DNA from: Arcicella rosea
GTDB taxonomy: Bacteria; Bacteroidota; Bacteroidia; Cytophagales; Spirosomataceae
Length of the DNA: 64,000 nucleotides
Direction of reading: 5' to 3'
Assembly: GCF_014204325.1 (NCBI RefSeq)
Contig: NZ_JACHKT010000007.1
Coordinates: 121,761 to 185,760, forward strand
Shown piece after piece: positions 47,758 through 57,107 of this stretch (positions are counted from its first letter, which is position 1; each line of letters begins with the position of its first letter). The notes under the pieces are model-generated. The model was not told where the DNA came from. It saw only the letters and a list, made by a program, of their open reading frames with translations, and did not search any database. Position numbers and translations under genes: made by a program.

Positions 47758-48713
47758 GGATTGACAATATTTTTGGGGTTTTCAGCTTGATAGTCAGCGA
47801 TATTTTCAATCGCAATTGCTAATAATCTAGTTCTTGCTTCTTTGGTAGCCCAAGCGATGTGTGGAGTAATGATACAATTTTGTGCAGTAAATAATGGATT
47901 GTCTTTTTGTGGGGGTTCCACTGAAAGTACATCGATACCAGCGCCAGCAATTATGTTATTATTGAGTGCCTCTGCCAAATCTTCATCAATAATGATTGGA
48001 CCACGAGAAGTATTAATTAAAAAGGCTGAACTTTTCATTTTTTGTAAATTCTCACGGTTCATCAAACCTTGTGTTTCAGCCGTTAGCGGACAATGAATAC
48101 TCACAAAATCAGATTCTTGCAATAAAGTGTTGATGTCTGCCCATCTAAAATTCGAGCGATGCAACTGGTCGTTTGGTCGGCGACTATTGGCAATTACTTT
48201 CATGCCAAAGGCTGTGGCAACGTCAGCAACTTTTTGACCAATAGTTCCAAAACCGATGATACCGATTGTTTTTCCAGCCAATTCAATCAACGGAAAATCC
48301 CAAAAACAAAAATCTTTTGAATTCGCCCATTTCCCTGCTCTAACGGCATCACTATGTTTTTGAACGTGCAAAGTAAACTCTAAAATCAGTGCAAAAGTCA
48401 GTTGCACTACCGAATCTGTACCATATCCTGGCACATTAGTAACGATGATACCTTGTTTTTTAGCTTCTCCAATATCAACTACATTATATCCAGTAGCCAA
48501 TACACCGATATATTTTAAAGATTTTAACTGAGAAATAATCTCAGCCTTCAAAGGCGTTTTGTTGGTGAGTAATATCTCTGCTCCTTCCGAACGCTCCAAA
48601 ACTTCTTCTGGTGCACTTCTATCATATATCAGTACTTCACCTAAAGTGTATAAATCATCCCAAGTTAAATCTCCTGGGTTTAAAGTAAATCCGTCTAAAA
48701 CAACTATTTTCAT
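47754..48713 (-). CDS. D-2-hydroxyacid dehydrogenase (hydroxypyruvate/glyoxylate reductase type)
   Basis: 319 residues. The NAD-binding motif is IIGFGTIGQKVA (about 153-164), with the catalytic trio Arg237 (NTSRGP), Glu266 (VLSVEPP) and His285 (ITPHIAWAT). N-terminal features (TGYNVVDIGEAKKQGI) are those of glycerate dehydrogenases/hydroxypyruvate reductases. Translational coupling to glycerate kinase supports reduction of hydroxypyruvate (or glyoxylate/tartronate semialdehyde-derived acids) to D-glycerate. Exact substrate is inferred from context. Confidence 0.92.
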   Translation of the reverse strand: MKIVVLDGFTLNPGDLTWDDLYTLGEVLIYDRSAPEEVLERSEGAEILLTNKTPLKAEIISQLKSLKYIGVLATGYNVVDIGEAKKQGIIVTNVPGYGTDSVVQLTFALILEFTLHVQKHSDAVRAGKWANSKDFCFWDFPLIELAGKTIGIIGFGTIGQKVADVATAFGMKVIANSRRPNDQLHRSNFRWADINTLLQESDFVSIHCPLTAETQGLMNRENLQKMKSSAFLINTSRGPIIIDEDLAEALNNNIIAGAGIDVLSVEPPQKDNPLFTAQNCIITPHIAWATKEARTRLLAIAIENIADYQAENPKNIVNP

Positions 48714-48756
48714 CTTGCTCTGTTAATAATTCATAATTATCACAAAGCTAATTAAT

Positions 48757-49740
48757 TTACCAGTTGTAATACAACGAAAGATTGCCAACACTGTGGCGAT
48801 AAAGCCCTTTTTTATAAGCACTCGCTACTTTTTGTGTATAAGAAATCCCGAAATTTCCTTTTGTGATTACTGCTCCATACGATACTTCTGCAAACCAATT
48901 GCGTATGTTATTTTCAAAAACAGCCGTTTTTGAATTTTTGAGTTCTCCGTTCATCAATCTATTTGTAACAATAAATGAGCCTTCGGGTCTGACGATACAG
49001 TAGACTTGGAATTTTTTGAAACGTTGTGATTTGCTTCCATACTGATTCAAATATCCTTGGAAATATGGACTAAACTTTCCAATTCTAAGCATTGGATAAA
49101 GTGTCAGTGAATTTAACATATTGCCAACAGTAGCCCTTCCTCCTATCATCACTTCCAAAATTTTATGGTAGTGAAATAATTCTTTTTCAGCTGTAAAATT
49201 GACATTAAACAATACTGCATTCGCTAATTGATTATCCCAACCTCTTGGCGTTCTATCATGAATGAGTTTATGAGCAAATGTTTGAGTTCGTTTAGCCATC
49301 GCCGCCGGCCCTCTTACTCCTGCTATTACTTCTGTCTGAAAATCATACTTCTTTTCAGGATTATAAGAGTACAAAGTATGGGAAACATATAATGAACCTG
49401 CAAAGGGATAATCATCTGGTTGAAATTCTGTTTTTGTAATATCTCTCGGTGTAACCATTAGTTGAGTCAAACCCCAACCAAAAACATTGATGGTGCTATC
49501 GCCTGCTTTTGGGAGTATTTTGTCGATAAAAAACTTCGACTCATGTTTTTTTGTATAAAATAAATCGAACCTTGTTCCATTGCTGTACGCTTCGTCTGTA
49601 CCGATGCCACGGATATTAAAAAAATCGTTGTCTTCGTACAATCTAAACAAAAATCTTGGTTCTGCTTTTTGGGCAAACAAAACGTTTGGAAAAATAAATA
49701 AAATTATAGCACTTAAAAATTGGATAACTCTTTTCATCAC
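48757..49740 (-). CDS. LpxR-family outer-membrane lipid A 3'-O-deacylase
   Basis: 327 residues, signal peptide 1-24. The mature start RFLFRLYEDNDFFN gives the family Asn-Asp pair (Asn38, Asp39). GIGTDEAYSNGTRFDL supplies the conserved Thr/Ser, and YVSHTLYSY supplies His121. Repeating amphipathic strands to the C-terminal aromatic (LSLYYNW) fit a 12-strand barrel. LpxR removes the 3'-acyloxyacyl group of lipid A and can alter recognition of the cell envelope by hosts or phages. Monocistronic by its position. Confidence 0.85.
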   Translation of the reverse strand: MMKRVIQFLSAIILFIFPNVLFAQKAEPRFLFRLYEDNDFFNIRGIGTDEAYSNGTRFDLFYTKKHESKFFIDKILPKAGDSTINVFGWGLTQLMVTPRDITKTEFQPDDYPFAGSLYVSHTLYSYNPEKKYDFQTEVIAGVRGPAAMAKRTQTFAHKLIHDRTPRGWDNQLANAVLFNVNFTAEKELFHYHKILEVMIGGRATVGNMLNSLTLYPMLRIGKFSPYFQGYLNQYGSKSQRFKKFQVYCIVRPEGSFIVTNRLMNGELKNSKTAVFENNIRNWFAEVSYGAVITKGNFGISYTQKVASAYKKGLYRHSVGNLSLYYNW

Positions 49741-50256
49741 GATTGTGGATTAAATGTTATTCTTTACTTTGCAAATTTGAGAAATGTCCAAAATCAAAGC
49801 ATTGATATAGATTAAGAAATAACATTTCAAGTAAAAGATTATAAATACATTAATCCATTTTCAAAAAAGAAAATTCATTATTGAAAGCTTTTTTTTAAAA
49901 TCTTAAATAAAAAGTGATTTTTAGGCTTTTGTTTAAATACTAATACGACCCTCTATGATTTTAAACAAAGCGTCTTATCTTTTGTCAAACTTGATTATAT
50001 AATCGGTTTTGAAGATGGAAAATTTAAAACATCATCAAAACAGTACAAGAAAAGCTTGAAAGAATCTTCGCACTTTCATTTTGATAAGTTTTGCTATTTT
50101 TTAATAATTATATTAATTCTATATATGTATTTAATATAATATATTCTATATTTGGACTTTATATTATACTAAACACATATTTTTATACACATTAAAATTT
50201 TGTTTTTTATTTAATAACTAAATTTTTATTATATATTTTCTAAAACAACTAATTAA
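49741..50256. other. 516-bp very AT-rich spacer between LpxR and HTH gene
   Basis: The stretch 50090-50250 is almost pure A/T, with TATATTTG (50147-50154) as a -7-like element. Nothing coding or RNA-like is visible. Base composition is more extreme than the flanks, as often seen at the edge of acquired DNA. Confidence 0.45.
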
Positions 50257-50691
50257 ATGCAAAAGCACGTTGGAGATTATCTGAAACAGATTGTTGTAAA
50301 TCAAGGCATTCAAATAAAAGACTTTGCAAATATTTATGGAACATCTGCACCACACATGTCAGACATTCTTTCAAAAAAAGACCTCTCTACTCGAATTCTT
50401 CGCAAGTTTGAAAGTCTCCTTCACATAGAATTCAGCCTAACTTCAAGCTTAAATAATAATGAATTATTGAATGAAAAATCCATTCAATACGCTAAAATCA
50501 AAAACTCTGCTGGTGGGCGTCCCCCAGAATTTAAGCATAGGAATACTCAAGAAGCAATTACTAGTATAACTGTCAATCAAGAAGTATTATTAAAAGAAAT
50601 TGAAGGATTAAAAGCTCTGTTAGCAAGTAAAGACCAACTAATTAAATCAAAAGATGACTTAATTCAGGCACTTACTGCCAATAAAATTTAA
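50257..50691 (+). CDS. HTH (XRE-like) protein with C-terminal coiled coil
   Basis: 144 residues. The first 55 form a Cro/CI-type HTH (LKQIVVNQGIQIKDFANIYGTSAPHMSDILSKKDLSTRILRKFE). A linker with GGRPPEFKHR follows, and the last 35 residues form a heptad-rich coiled coil (LLKEIEGLKALLASKDQLI...) suited to dimerisation. Similar small regulators are common next to mobile or stress genes in Bacteroidota, but I know no function for this one. It lies between an AT-rich spacer and a damaged recombinase gene. Confidence 0.75.
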   Translation: MQKHVGDYLKQIVVNQGIQIKDFANIYGTSAPHMSDILSKKDLSTRILRKFESLLHIEFSLTSSLNNNELLNEKSIQYAKIKNSAGGRPPEFKHRNTQEAITSITVNQEVLLKEIEGLKALLASKDQLIKSKDDLIQALTANKI

Positions 50692-50913
50692 TAGAAATGA
50701 ATAAGAAAAAGTTGATATAAATTATATTTTTAGTAAAAATGGGTAAATAACTATAAATTAATGGGTTCTGCAAAACCCTAAATTTTACGAGTTATTCATA
50801 AAAAATAAATTTTAGATTCTCAGCTAACTTAAAAAGCTATTTTCAGACAATTATCTCCTGAAAAACAAAGACTTAAATCAAAATTCATAGATTTTAAAAA
50901 TTTGGATTGAGCT
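50692..50913. other. Spacer before recombinase pseudogene
   Basis: 222 bp, AT-rich. No ORF, hairpin or repeat that I can support. Confidence 0.4.
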
Positions 50914-51599
50914 ATGAAAAAATATATTAGTTATCTACGAGTTTCTACAAAAGGACAAGAGCGTTCGGGTTTAGGTTTGGAGGCTCAAAGAGCCATTATT
51001 GAACATTATGCAAAAATTGATGAAGCCGAAATTGAGCATGAATTTATTGAAGCCATCAGTGGAAAAGATATTGAAAATCGTCCTATATTAATGGAAGCTA
51101 TAAAATTATGTAACGAGAAAAAGTACATATTTATCGTAGCAAAATTAGACCGTTTGAGTCGTGACATTGAGCATATTTTCAAATTAAAGAAATTGCTGGG
51201 AGACAATTTTAAAAGTTGTGATTTGCCTGATACTGATACAGTTACGCTTGGAATTTATGCCATTTTTGCACAAAGAGAAAGAAAAATTATCAGTATCAGA
51301 ACAAAAGTGGCCTTAGAAGCCAAGAAAAAAAGAGGCGAAAAAATGGGCAATCCGCAGTACTTTACGCAGGAAACTCGTGAGCTTGGCGGAAAAATGCAAA
51401 GAGAAAAAGCCATTAAAAATATTAATAATAAAATGGCAAGTGGTATGATAGCCCGCTACAACCGTGAAGAATATACACTTTAGAAGCGATAGCACTGGAA
51501 CTCAATAACTTTGGTTTTAGAACCGTAAAAGGTAAACTGTTCAATCGTTCAACGGTTTGGTATTTGATAAAAAGACAAAAAGAGATAAATGCGATGTAA
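50914..51599 (+). pseudogene. Serine recombinase/resolvase with a frameshift before the DNA-binding domain
   Basis: The open frame 50914-51483 encodes 189 residues with the resolvase catalytic domain: YLRVSTKGQ with Ser11, GLGLEAQR, KLDRLSRD and FAQRERKIISIRTK. It stops at EEYTL. In another frame the sequence goes on without a gap as TLEAIALELNNFGFRTVKGK... to a stop at 51597-51599, which is the expected C-terminal HTH of this family. A 2-bp change in ACACTTTAGAA (an extra AC) would explain the shift. The intact protein would be about 228 residues. The remnant probably dates an integration event at this spot. Confidence 0.85.
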
Positions 51600-51638
51600 A
51601 CAATGACTTTTGTTAAGTTATATTTCAAACGCAGTCCT

Positions 51639-51646
51639 TACCTTTG
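51639..51646 (+). promoter_or_regulatory. Possible -7 element of the ebo operon
   Basis: TACCTTTG matches TAnnTTTG, 38 nt before the GTG start of eboA. TTTG at 51609-51612 is further upstream than the usual -33 spacing (26 nt between elements), so the assignment is tentative. Confidence 0.4.
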
Positions 51647-51683
51647 ATAATTATTATTTTTTATTCCTAAGACAACAAAAATT

Positions 51684-52499
51684 GTGAGTATCATCAGCAA
51701 ACTTTTAAGTATTATCCAAGAAAATGCTTCTGAGAAAGAACTAAATTGGATTTTGAGTAAATCATCAAGCGAAAGCAAAAATATTTTAACTGCTTTCGTT
51801 GCCACACCAAGATTTGTATCGAAAAAAACAGTTGAATTCGTTTTAGCAGAAGAAAACATTTCACATTCATGGACGCTCGACAGATTGGCAAGAGTGTATT
51901 TACTTTTATCGTTTCCAACAGATTCGGAAGAAGTTTATCTCAAAAATATCAATGCACTTTTTGATACTGCCGAAATCAACGAAGCCGTAGCACTTTATTC
52001 AGCTTTACCATATTTGGCTTTCCCTGAAAAATGGATTTATAGAGCCACCGAAGCGGTTCGCTCGAACATTGGTTTAATTTTCGACTCTCTGGCGTTTAGA
52101 AATACTTTCCCTGCTACTTATTTTACGGAAGCAGAATGGAATCAATTGGTGTTAAAATGTATTTTTAATGATAAACCAATTCATTTAATTCAAGGTTTAG
52201 CGGAAAGAGCTAACCAGAAATTAGCTGATACTCTTTCAGACTTTGCCCATGAACGTTGGGCGGCTGGTCGTTCTGTCCCTGCACAAGTTTGGCGATTAGT
52301 AAGTCATTTTTTAAATGAAGAAATTTTGAAAGACATTGAAAAATTGTTGCAAACCGATAATTCTGACAATCAAATTGCCGCAATTTTGGTTTGTAAAGAA
52401 ACTACTTTTGAGCCAGCTAAAGCATTGTTAATCAAGTATTTTTCTATCATAAATGACTTGGGAGAAGACAATATTACTTGGAATAAATTAGAGAAATAG
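51684..52499 (+). CDS. eboA: EboA-family protein
   Basis: 271 residues, GTG start. It is a helix-rich protein without signal or membrane segments; the pattern (LNWILSKSSSE...AFVATPRFV; WTLDRLARVYLLLSFP; LYSALPYLAFPEKWIYRATEAVRSNI; FNDKPIHLIQGLAERAN) matches the EboA family, which has no known activity. It is first in a run of six genes that reproduces the order eboABCDEF. In cyanobacteria the cluster is needed to move the scytonemin precursor towards the periplasm. Assignment rests on both sequence pattern and context. Confidence 0.85.
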   Translation: MSIISKLLSIIQENASEKELNWILSKSSSESKNILTAFVATPRFVSKKTVEFVLAEENISHSWTLDRLARVYLLLSFPTDSEEVYLKNINALFDTAEINEAVALYSALPYLAFPEKWIYRATEAVRSNIGLIFDSLAFRNTFPATYFTEAEWNQLVLKCIFNDKPIHLIQGLAERANQKLADTLSDFAHERWAAGRSVPAQVWRLVSHFLNEEILKDIEKLLQTDNSDNQIAAILVCKETTFEPAKALLIKYFSIINDLGEDNITWNKLEK

Positions 52500-52625
52500 G
52501 AGAGGAATTCCTCTGTTCTCCGATAATAAAGGATATATAAATAAGCATTTTATCTGAAATTTAGACCTAATTCAAGAACGGTTTTGTGAGTAAAATCTTG
52601 AATTGAGCCATTAGCCACTAAAAAA

Positions 52626-53645
52626 ATGTGCCAAAAACATACTGAAATAGCCCAAAATCCTTCTCATTTTGAAGGAACAGCCGAAGAATTGGCAACGGCA
52701 ACGAATGTGCAAGTAAATTTTATGGATTATATCAAAGACATGAAATTTTTTGACCCACACATTCACATGACTTCACGCACTACTGACGACTATCAGGCTT
52801 TGGCTGATGCTGGCGTTGTGGCAATTATTGAACCCGCATTTTGGCTTGGTCAGCCACGTACTGGACTTTCGACTTTCAAAGATTATTACAGTAGTTTGAT
52901 TGGTTGGGAGCGTTTTCGTTCTTCTCAGTTTGGTATCAAACATTATTGTACGATTGGGTTGAATTCTCGTGAAGCCAATAACGAAGCCCTTGCAGAAGAA
53001 GTAATGGAAATTTTACCATTATATTTATACAAAGAAGGTGTAGTGGGTGTTGGCGAAATTGGCTTTGATGACCAAACTGCTGCCGAAGAAAAGTATTATC
53101 GTTTACAATTAGAGTTAGCCAAAGAAGCAGGTTTGCCAGTACAAGTACATACTCCCCACCGTGACAAGAAAAAAGGAACGGAAAGAAGTATGGCAATTGC
53201 CCTTGAACATGGCATCGACCCACAAATGGTTATTATCGACCATAATAATGAAGAAACTGTAAAAAGTGTTTTAGACCAAGGTTTTTATGCCGCTTTTACT
53301 ATTTATCCATTTACCAAAATGGGAAATGAACGCATGGTAGAAGTAGTAAAACAATACGGTTCTGAAAGAATTATGATAAATTCTGCTGCTGATTGGGGCA
53401 TTAGTGACCCATTGGCAATACCAAAAACTGCCGCTTTGATGAAAATTAAAGGAATTTCTGACCATGATATTCGTTTGGTTACTTATCAAAATGCCATTGA
53501 TGCGTTTGCCCAAAGCGGACAAATTAATGTGGAAGATTTTGAAAATCCACAAGAAATTGACCAAAGTTTAAAATATAATGGCAATACGATTTTGAGAGGT
53601 GGTCAACAGCCGAGAGTCGATAAAAATGCCTTAATCATTCGTTAA
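52626..53645 (+). CDS. eboB: EboB, TatD-family metal-dependent hydrolase
   Basis: A 339-residue TIM-barrel amidohydrolase of the TatD type. The metal-binding HIH is at residues 45-47 (FFDPHIHMTSR), with GVVGVGEIGFDDQ (Glu), PVQVHTPHRDK (His), VIIDHNNEE and MINSAADWG (Asp) further on. Compared with TatD nucleases it has an N-terminal extension of about 40 residues. Second gene of the ebo run; it ends only 3 bp before the TTG of eboC, so the two are coupled. The reaction in this pathway is unknown. Confidence 0.9.
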   Translation: MCQKHTEIAQNPSHFEGTAEELATATNVQVNFMDYIKDMKFFDPHIHMTSRTTDDYQALADAGVVAIIEPAFWLGQPRTGLSTFKDYYSSLIGWERFRSSQFGIKHYCTIGLNSREANNEALAEEVMEILPLYLYKEGVVGVGEIGFDDQTAAEEKYYRLQLELAKEAGLPVQVHTPHRDKKKGTERSMAIALEHGIDPQMVIIDHNNEETVKSVLDQGFYAAFTIYPFTKMGNERMVEVVKQYGSERIMINSAADWGISDPLAIPKTAALMKIKGISDHDIRLVTYQNAIDAFAQSGQINVEDFENPQEIDQSLKYNGNTILRGGQQPRVDKNALIIR

Positions 53646-53648
53646 ATT

Positions 53649-54530
53649 TTGAATATAAAAGCATACTTCCAACTGTTAAGACCTGCCAATATTGTAACAT
53701 CAGTAGCGGATATTTTCGCAGGAATTTCTATCGCAGGCTTTACTTTTTCAACAGACATCGACAGCATCAAAACAGTCATTTTACTTTCCATCGCCACCAA
53801 AGGTTTATACGGCGGTGGAATTGTATTTAATGATGTTTTTGATGCCGAATTAGATGCCATCGAACGACCCGAACGACCAATTCCAAGCGGAAAAGTGAGT
53901 AAAACAAATGCTACCTTATGGGGTAGCTTTTGGCTTTTAATGGGTATTGTAGCCGCATTTTTTAACAGTACTCAAAGCGGAATCATTGCTATTATTGTAG
54001 CAATTTTAGCTTTAGTCTATAATCGTTTCGGTAAACATCATGATATTTTAGGTCCAATTAATATGGGACTTTGTAGAGGTGGAAACCTCATTTTGGGAAT
54101 GTCAGCCGTGGCAACTGCTCCCGCTTCTTTATGGTGGTTGGGCATAATTCCTGTAATTTATATTGCTGCCATTACGATGGTTAGCCGTGGAGAAGTACAT
54201 GGAGGTAGTCAAAAAACTTTATATTTTGCAGGATTTTTATACGCTTTTGTCAGTATTTCTCAGCTACTTTTTGCTTATCAATTAGGCTACTTTTTATTTG
54301 CCATTGGCTTTGTGATATTACATATTTATTTGATTTTCAAACCATTAATTACAGCTATTACAAATCCCATTGGGCCAAATATAGGCAAAGCGGTAAAGGC
54401 GGGAGTACTTTCGCTTATCGTGATGGACGCTGCTTGGGTAAGTGTTTCAGGAAACTGGATACTGGCTTTATGTGTTTTAGCTTTATTGCCACTTTCAATG
54501 AAATTAGCGAAGGTTTTCGCTGTTACTTAA
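53649..54530 (+). CDS. eboC: EboC, UbiA-like membrane prenyltransferase
   Basis: 293 residues, seven to nine membrane helices. The first aspartate-rich motif NDVFDAELD (about 58-66), with ERPERPIPSG after it, is the UbiA prenyl-diphosphate site. The second region, YNRFGKHHDILGPINMGLCRG, is less acidic than in UbiA itself. The start is TTG at 53649, 3 bp after the eboB stop; MNIKAYFQLLRPANIV fits the family N-terminus exactly. By analogy it attaches a prenyl group to the metabolite or a carrier. Confidence 0.9.
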   Translation: MNIKAYFQLLRPANIVTSVADIFAGISIAGFTFSTDIDSIKTVILLSIATKGLYGGGIVFNDVFDAELDAIERPERPIPSGKVSKTNATLWGSFWLLMGIVAAFFNSTQSGIIAIIVAILALVYNRFGKHHDILGPINMGLCRGGNLILGMSAVATAPASLWWLGIIPVIYIAAITMVSRGEVHGGSQKTLYFAGFLYAFVSISQLLFAYQLGYFLFAIGFVILHIYLIFKPLITAITNPIGPNIGKAVKAGVLSLIVMDAAWVSVSGNWILALCVLALLPLSMKLAKVFAVT

Positions 54531-54561
54531 TTTAATAAATTCGATTTTACTCTTACAATAA

Positions 54562-55719
54562 ATGTCTCAGATTCAGCAAAGCTTTCAGGTTCAGTTTTCG
54601 TATAATATTTTATTTACCGAAAATCTTTTCGCTCCTGAAAATACTACTCTCATTACTTTCTTAAACAATTTTGGCAACCATTACGGGGCAAACCAATTTC
54701 GTAAGAAAATCTTATTTGTCATCGACGAAGGCGTTGCTGAAAATCACCAATATCTACAAGAAGCTATCAAAAATTACTTCGCAAATCAGGAAGAAATTGA
54801 ATTAGTTGCTGATATTTTAGTCTTGCCAGGTGGCGAACAAGTAAAAAATGATGAAATATATTTAGCTCAAACGCTTCGTGCCATTGATACTTACGGTATC
54901 GACCGCCATTCTTTTGTGGCAGCGATTGGTGGTGGAGCGTTTTTAGATATGACTGGCTACGCTTCGGCAATTGCACATCGTGGCGTAAAACATATTCGTA
55001 TTCCTACGACAGTACTTTCTCAGAATGATTCAGGAGTTGGTGTAAAAAATGGCGTAAATTACTTCGGGAAAAAGAATTTTCTCGGCACTTTTGCTCCACC
55101 AGTTGCAGTTTTTAATGACAGTACTTTCTTGAAAACTTTGAGTGATAGAGATTGGCGTTCGGGTATTGCAGAAGCCGTTAAAGTAGCCTTAATCAAAGAC
55201 TTAGCTTTTTTTGAATGGCTTGAAAACAAATCAGTTTTGTTGGCACATCGTGACGAAGAGTCGATGAACGAGCAAATTTTTCGTTGTGCAGAATTACACG
55301 TTCAACATATTTCAAGTGGCGACCCTTTTGAAAGTGGCTCTGCTCGTCCTTTAGATTTTGGTCATTGGGCGGCTCATAAATTAGAATATCTTACCAATTT
55401 TGAAATTCGTCATGGCGAAGCCGTTGCCATTGGTATCGCTTTGGATTGTGCTTATTCTTTCTTGAAAGGGATGATTTCGGAAGATGCTTTAGATAGAATT
55501 TTATTAGTTTTAGAAAATCTTGGTTTCGATTTGTATCATCCAGCTTTAGCCGAAAATGACAAAATCAACCTTTGGAAAGGCTTGAACGAATTCCGTGAAC
55601 ACTTAGGCGGACGCTTGACCATTACTTTATTAGAAGGACTTGGCAAAGGCATTGAAGTACACGAAATTGATTTTGAATTGGTAAAACAAGCCGTAGATTA
55701 TCTCGAAAAACGCTCATAA
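54562..55719 (+). CDS. eboD: EboD, 3-dehydroquinate synthase-like sugar phosphate cyclase
   Basis: 385 residues. The AroB-type fold is clear: AAIGGGAFLDMTGYASA (nucleotide), RIPTTVLSQNDSGVGVKNGVN, KKNFLGTFAPP, and zinc ligands in RSGIAEAVKVALIKD (Glu), DFGHWAAHKLE (His) and RHGEAVAIGI (His). These residues are all conserved, so a DHQ-synthase-like cyclisation is chemically possible. The differences in length and the ebo context argue against it being the housekeeping AroB; EboD is the expected paralog. eboE starts 3 bp downstream. Confidence 0.9.
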   Translation: MSQIQQSFQVQFSYNILFTENLFAPENTTLITFLNNFGNHYGANQFRKKILFVIDEGVAENHQYLQEAIKNYFANQEEIELVADILVLPGGEQVKNDEIYLAQTLRAIDTYGIDRHSFVAAIGGGAFLDMTGYASAIAHRGVKHIRIPTTVLSQNDSGVGVKNGVNYFGKKNFLGTFAPPVAVFNDSTFLKTLSDRDWRSGIAEAVKVALIKDLAFFEWLENKSVLLAHRDEESMNEQIFRCAELHVQHISSGDPFESGSARPLDFGHWAAHKLEYLTNFEIRHGEAVAIGIALDCAYSFLKGMISEDALDRILLVLENLGFDLYHPALAENDKINLWKGLNEFREHLGGRLTITLLEGLGKGIEVHEIDFELVKQAVDYLEKRS

Positions 55720-55722
55720 ATT

Positions 55723-56934
55723 ATGAAAACCCCATTCGGACTTTTAACATATTGTAGTAATATTCATCCCGGAGAAGACTGGAAACATCATTTTTCAGTA
55801 CTCCAAAGTAGCATTCCTGAAATCAAAAATTCAGTAAGTAAAGACGCTCCGATGGGCATTGGTTTGCGTTTGGCGAATCAAGCAAGTTTAGATTTGTCGG
55901 AAACTACTAATTTTGAAGCCTTCCAGAATTGGTTATCAGCCAATGACTGCTATGTTTTTACCATGAATGGTTTTCCTTATGGCGGTTTTCATGATGTAGT
56001 TGTAAAAGACCAAGTACACGCACCCGACTGGACGACAAACGATAGAGTACAATATACCATCCGAATGTTCAAGCTTTTGGCGAAATTATTACCAGCTGAT
56101 ATGCAAGAAGGAGGCATTTCTACTTCGCCGCTTTCGTACCGTTTTTGGTGGAAAATTGAAAGTAAAAACCCTTTAGAAACTCTTCATCATGCCACAACTC
56201 TAGCGACACAAAAGATGCTTTTGGTATTGGACGAATTAATCGCCATCAAAGAAGCAACGGGTAAAGTTTTACATTTGGACATCGAACCAGAACCTGATGG
56301 AATTTTAGAAAATTCTACCGAGTTTATCACTTGGTACGAAGATTATTTAAGACCAATTGCCATTCAATATTTTGCCCAAAAAGGCATTTCAACCGAAGAA
56401 ACATTGGCGATTTTGCATACACATATTCAATTATGTTATGATGTTTGTCACTTTGCAGTAAGCTACGAAAAACCAAAAGTAGTAGTGGAGAAATTAGCAA
56501 AAGCTAATATTGCAGTTGGCAAAATTCAGATCAGTTCTGCCATAAAAGTGAACTTTACAAATGATGCTGAAACAAAATTAAAAGCTATCGCTCAGTACGA
56601 CGAAGCCAGTTATTTGCACCAAGTAATTGCCAGAAAAGCAGATGGAACGTTTGAAAAATATCAAGATTTAAACCTTGCGATTGAAGACTATCAAACTGGA
56701 AAACATGAAGAATGGCGAGTTCATTTTCACGTGCCTTTATTTATAGAACAATATGGAGAACTTTCTTCGACACAATCTGACATTGTAGATACCCTTGCGA
56801 TTCATAAACAAAAACCCTTTACCAATCATTTAGAAATAGAAACTTATACTTGGGGCGTTTTACCGCCAGAAGTACAAGTGCCACTAAATGAGTCTATCGC
56901 CCGTGAGGTTACTTGGGTGAAAGGATTGCTTTAA
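55723..56934 (+). CDS. eboE: EboE, metabolite-traffic TIM-barrel protein
   Basis: 403 residues of the xylose-isomerase-like TIM-barrel superfamily (GLLTYCSNIHPGEDWKHHF; YVFTMNGFPYGGF; VLHLDIEPEPDGIL; LCYDVCHFAVSYE; VGKIQISSAIKV; HFHVPLF). Acidic and His residues at barrel ends (DIEPEPD, DVCH, HFH) suggest a metal site. The family occurs almost only inside ebo clusters. It is 3 bp after eboD and 173 bp before eboF. Reaction unknown. Confidence 0.9.
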   Translation: MKTPFGLLTYCSNIHPGEDWKHHFSVLQSSIPEIKNSVSKDAPMGIGLRLANQASLDLSETTNFEAFQNWLSANDCYVFTMNGFPYGGFHDVVVKDQVHAPDWTTNDRVQYTIRMFKLLAKLLPADMQEGGISTSPLSYRFWWKIESKNPLETLHHATTLATQKMLLVLDELIAIKEATGKVLHLDIEPEPDGILENSTEFITWYEDYLRPIAIQYFAQKGISTEETLAILHTHIQLCYDVCHFAVSYEKPKVVVEKLAKANIAVGKIQISSAIKVNFTNDAETKLKAIAQYDEASYLHQVIARKADGTFEKYQDLNLAIEDYQTGKHEEWRVHFHVPLFIEQYGELSSTQSDIVDTLAIHKQKPFTNHLEIETYTWGVLPPEVQVPLNESIAREVTWVKGLL

Positions 56935-56987
56935 GGAGCTATCGGATTTCGGTCGTCGGATTTCAGCTTGAACTTTTGATTTAAATT

Positions 56988-57020
56988 ACTGATTGCGTGA
57001 CTTAAAGTCATGCCATCAGT
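56988..57020. repeat. Palindromic repeat element, family B copy 1 (inside the ebo operon)
   Basis: ACTGATTGCGTGACTT (56988-57003) and AAGTCATGCCATCAGT (57005-57020) are inverted repeats with two mismatches. The right arm shares AGTCATGCCAT and the flanking TGA/AGT with copies at 62057-62120 and 62587-62650. It lies in the 173-bp eboE-eboF spacer. The rest of the spacer also has a loose long-range inverted similarity (near 56950 and 57072). Confidence 0.65.
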
Positions 57021-57107
57021 GATATAAAATTGAATTTCAGATTGCCAATATCTTATTTCTAATAAAAGCCCAAAGCTGACGACTGACAGCCGAAAGCCTA
57101 CAATAAT

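Noticed and set aside
54562..55719. Housekeeping aroB
   Set aside because: The family motifs match 3-dehydroquinate synthase, but position between UbiA-like eboC and eboE identifies it as the ebo paralog.
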